From NCBI RefSeq assembly GCF_034262375.1, contig NZ_CP139558.1, positions 6,758,001 through 6,822,000 of the forward strand: a DNA stretch of 64,000 bases, given 5' to 3'. This document shows, piece by piece, positions 62,456 to 64,000 of this stretch. Positions within the stretch are counted from its first letter, which is position 1. The number at the start of each line of letters is the position of its first letter. Source of the stretch: Mucilaginibacter sabulilitoris. Its GTDB lineage: Bacteria > Bacteroidota > Bacteroidia > Sphingobacteriales > Sphingobacteriaceae. Made by a program: the position numbers and the translations under genes. A model generated the notes under the pieces. That model was given only the letters and a program-made list of their open reading frames with translations, was not told the origin of the DNA and did no database searches.

Positions 62456-62674
62456 TTATTTATATCTATAAGTTATTCTACCCTTTGTTAAATCATACGG
62501 ACTCATTTCCAGTTTCACTCTGTCGCCAGGTAAAATTTTGATGTAGTGCATACGCATTTTACCGGATATATGCGCAATAATCTCATGGCCGTTCTCCAGT
62601 TCAACTCTGAACATAGCATTTGATAATGCCTCCCTAATTGTACCGTCTTGCTCAATCGAAGATTGTTTAGCCAT
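62456..62674 (-). CDS. infA: Translation initiation factor IF-1
   Basis: 72 residues, an S1-like OB fold. MAKQSSIEQDGTIREALSNA, GHEIIAHISGKMRMHYIKI and SPYDLTKGRITYRYK are conserved. It occupies the A site during initiation. Eight bases before rpmJ. Confidence 0.98.
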   Translation of the reverse strand: MAKQSSIEQDGTIREALSNAMFRVELENGHEIIAHISGKMRMHYIKILPGDRVKLEMSPYDLTKGRITYRYK

Positions 62675-62738
62675 ATTTTATTGATTATTACTTAATTATC
62701 CGCCCTAAAACCGGGATGCAAAATTAATAAAAATTTAT

Positions 62739-63530
62739 TTAATTATTATTTTTTTCTTTCAAAACATTATCAACATATTCAAACGTCGATAAAATGTCTG
62801 GTTTACCCTTACCTACCGCTACGGTATGCTCATAATGAGCAGATGGTTTTTTATCAACTGTTGATACGGTCCATCCATCATCCCAGAACTTAACACCGGC
62901 ACGGCCAGCGTTAATCATAGGTTCAATGGCTATCACCATGCCTTCTTCCAGTTTAATTCCTGCCCCGCGTTTGCCATAGTTAGGTACTTCGGGCTTTTCG
63001 TGAAGCTTAACACCTACACCATGCCCTACAAGTTCCTTTACTACACCAAAGCCATTTTTTTCTGCGTGTTCCTGTATAGCGTAACCTATATCGCCTATGC
63101 GCATGCCTACCACAGCCTTTTCAACACCTAAGTAAAGACACTCCTTGGTTACCCTCATCAGTTTCTTAACGATGTCACTTACTTCACCTATAGCGAAAGT
63201 ATAGGCAGAGTCGCCTACAAAGCCGTTTAACGTAGCCCCACAATCAACTGATACCAGATCACCTTCAACAAGGGTATAGTTTCCGGGAAAACCATGTACC
63301 ACCTGATCATTCAACGAAATGCAAAGGGAATAAGGGAAACCGCCATAGTTTAAAAAAGTAGGAATCCCGCCATTGTCGCGTATAAAGGTTTCAGCAAGTC
63401 TGTCGAGTTCTATAGTAGTAACACCAGGTCCAATCACTTTGGCTACCTCTGCATGTGTGCGGGATACCAGTAAGGCGCTTTCTCTGATGAGCTCTATTTC
63501 TTCGGCAGACTTGTAAAGAATTTTTGACAT
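62739..63530 (-). CDS. map: Methionine aminopeptidase, type I
   Basis: 263 residues. It removes the initiator methionine. Metal ligands lie in SVDCGATLNGFVGDSAYTF (two Asp), VGHGVGVKLHEKPEVPNYG (His) and IAIEPMINAG plus YEHTVAV (Glu). No N-terminal zinc finger, the usual bacterial form. Eight bases separate it from the secY stop codon, so it is part of the spc operon. Confidence 0.97.
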   Translation of the reverse strand: MSKILYKSAEEIELIRESALLVSRTHAEVAKVIGPGVTTIELDRLAETFIRDNGGIPTFLNYGGFPYSLCISLNDQVVHGFPGNYTLVEGDLVSVDCGATLNGFVGDSAYTFAIGEVSDIVKKLMRVTKECLYLGVEKAVVGMRIGDIGYAIQEHAEKNGFGVVKELVGHGVGVKLHEKPEVPNYGKRGAGIKLEEGMVIAIEPMINAGRAGVKFWDDGWTVSTVDKKPSAHYEHTVAVGKGKPDILSTFEYVDNVLKEKNNN

Positions 63531-63538
63531 GCTTAAAA

Positions 63539-64000
63539 TTAGATAGCCGTCGGAGTAGTGCCAGCAGCAGCAGGCATTGCTGTACGACCTTTAATTCGTC
63601 CGGTTTTCATTAAACCATCATAATGACGCATCAACAGGTGGCTTTCAATTTGTTGCAGGGTATCCAAAACAACACCAACCAGGATGATCAGTGACGTACC
63701 ACCAAAGAATCTTGCGAAAATAGGTGAAACGCCAACCAAACTTACGATGGCCGGAATGATTGCTACAATAGCCAGGAATATTGATCCAGGTAAAGTTATT
63801 CTGGATATTACACCATCAATAAACTCAGCGGTTGAGCGGCCTGGTTTAATGCCTGGTATAAAACCACCGTTCTTTTTCATATCATCAGCCATTTGGTTAG
63901 GATTAACCGTAATAGCCGTATAGAAATAAGTAAACAGGATGATCAATATACCAAACAGCAGGTTATGCTCCCATGAGTTGTAGTTTGACAATGCAATCAA
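63539..64000 (-). CDS. secY: Preprotein translocase subunit SecY, C-terminal part (cut by window edge)
   Basis: 153 residues of the C-terminus are in the window. NPNQMADDMKKNGGFIPGI and GRSTAEFIDGVISRITLPGS are SecY loop signatures, followed by the last membrane helices and QQIESHLLMRHYDGLMKTGRIKGR. It forms the protein-conducting channel. The gene continues past the right edge towards the upstream spc ribosomal genes. Confidence 0.97.
   Translation of the reverse strand: MIALSNYNSWEHNLLFGILIILFTYFYTAITVNPNQMADDMKKNGGFIPGIKPGRSTAEFIDGVISRITLPGSIFLAIVAIIPAIVSLVGVSPIFARFFGGTSLIILVGVVLDTLQQIESHLLMRHYDGLMKTGRIKGRTAMPAAAGTTPTAI

Noticed and set aside
1..64000. CRISPR arrays, tRNA and rRNA genes, prophage or restriction systems
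   Set aside because: No regularly spaced repeats, cloverleaf-like segments, rRNA signatures or phage/restriction genes were seen; the only mobile element recognised is the IS at 53218-54955.

Overview
The window is a chromosomal segment of a member of the Bacteroidota, most likely family Sphingobacteriaceae. A Mucilaginibacter- or Pedobacter-like genus is my guess from gene content, not a computed placement. The evidence is Bacteroidota-type promoters (TTG, 19 bases, TAnnTTTG, for example before rpsL), family-restricted proteins (DUF6340 lipoprotein, DUF2490 porin-like protein, DUF4369-thioredoxin, M42 peptidase), double-glycine peptides with the ELGVQEMN leader, and an AT-leaning composition. 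I saw no rRNA, tRNA or CRISPR array.

Layout. 0-1.7 kb (minus): the start of an HlyD-type export adaptor preceded by three double-glycine leader peptides, an apparent secreted-peptide operon that leaves the window at the left edge. 2.3-8 kb (minus): the cell-shape operon mreB, mreC, mreD, mrdA (PBP2), rodA. 8.2-15.4 kb: purH, a lipocalin-like lipoprotein, fabG, a TonB-C protein, a large VWA-like membrane protein and an acyltransferase. 15.5-20.6 kb (minus): divIC/ftsB-like, a DEAD-box helicase, lspA, a small unknown, enolase and a DUF2490 protein. 20.7-24.4 kb (minus): an MFS transporter, an ABC-2 exporter pair and a DUF2945 protein. 24.4-24.9 kb: two tiny paralogous ORFs, each behind the same operator-like direct repeat. 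24.9-33.8 kb: a dicarboxylate/amino-acid symporter, a secreted unknown, sucD, msrB, nrdB-nrdA and a CWC protein. 34.4-38.1 kb (plus): rpsL, rpsG, fusA, rpsJ. 38.2-42.8 kb: repeat-bordered lipoprotein, TlpA-like protein, VOC protein, MmcQ/YjbR protein and a carboxyltransferase. 42.9-47.2 kb (plus): a small membrane protein, a SulP anion transporter, two beta-carbonic anhydrases and a DUF1275 protein, probably a bicarbonate/CO2 handling locus. 47.4-53.2 kb: pruA, a GNAT acetyltransferase, a DUF6340 lipoprotein, an M42 peptidase and a nucleotidyltransferase. 53.2-55 kb: a complete IS1182-type insertion sequence. 55-58.5 kb: small secreted proteins and dnaK. 58.8-64 kb (minus): the distal spc/alpha ribosomal operon, secY (partial), map, infA, rpmJ, rpsM, rpsK, rpsD, rpoA, rplQ.

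Most genes are housekeeping. The points most worth a second look are (1) the duplicated unit at 24.38-24.86 kb, in which a 9-12-9 direct repeat resembling a LytTR-family operator sits exactly 53 bases upstream of a CAnnTTTG element that precedes a 31-32 codon ORF, twice; (2) the three-peptide double-glycine export locus at the left edge; (3) the SulP/carbonic anhydrase/DUF1275 cluster; (4) the split of the ribosomal super-operon after rpsJ, with its distal half facing it 21 kb away; (5) the IS whose two ends carry inward-reading terminator hairpins; and (6) several families of palindromic intergenic repeats.
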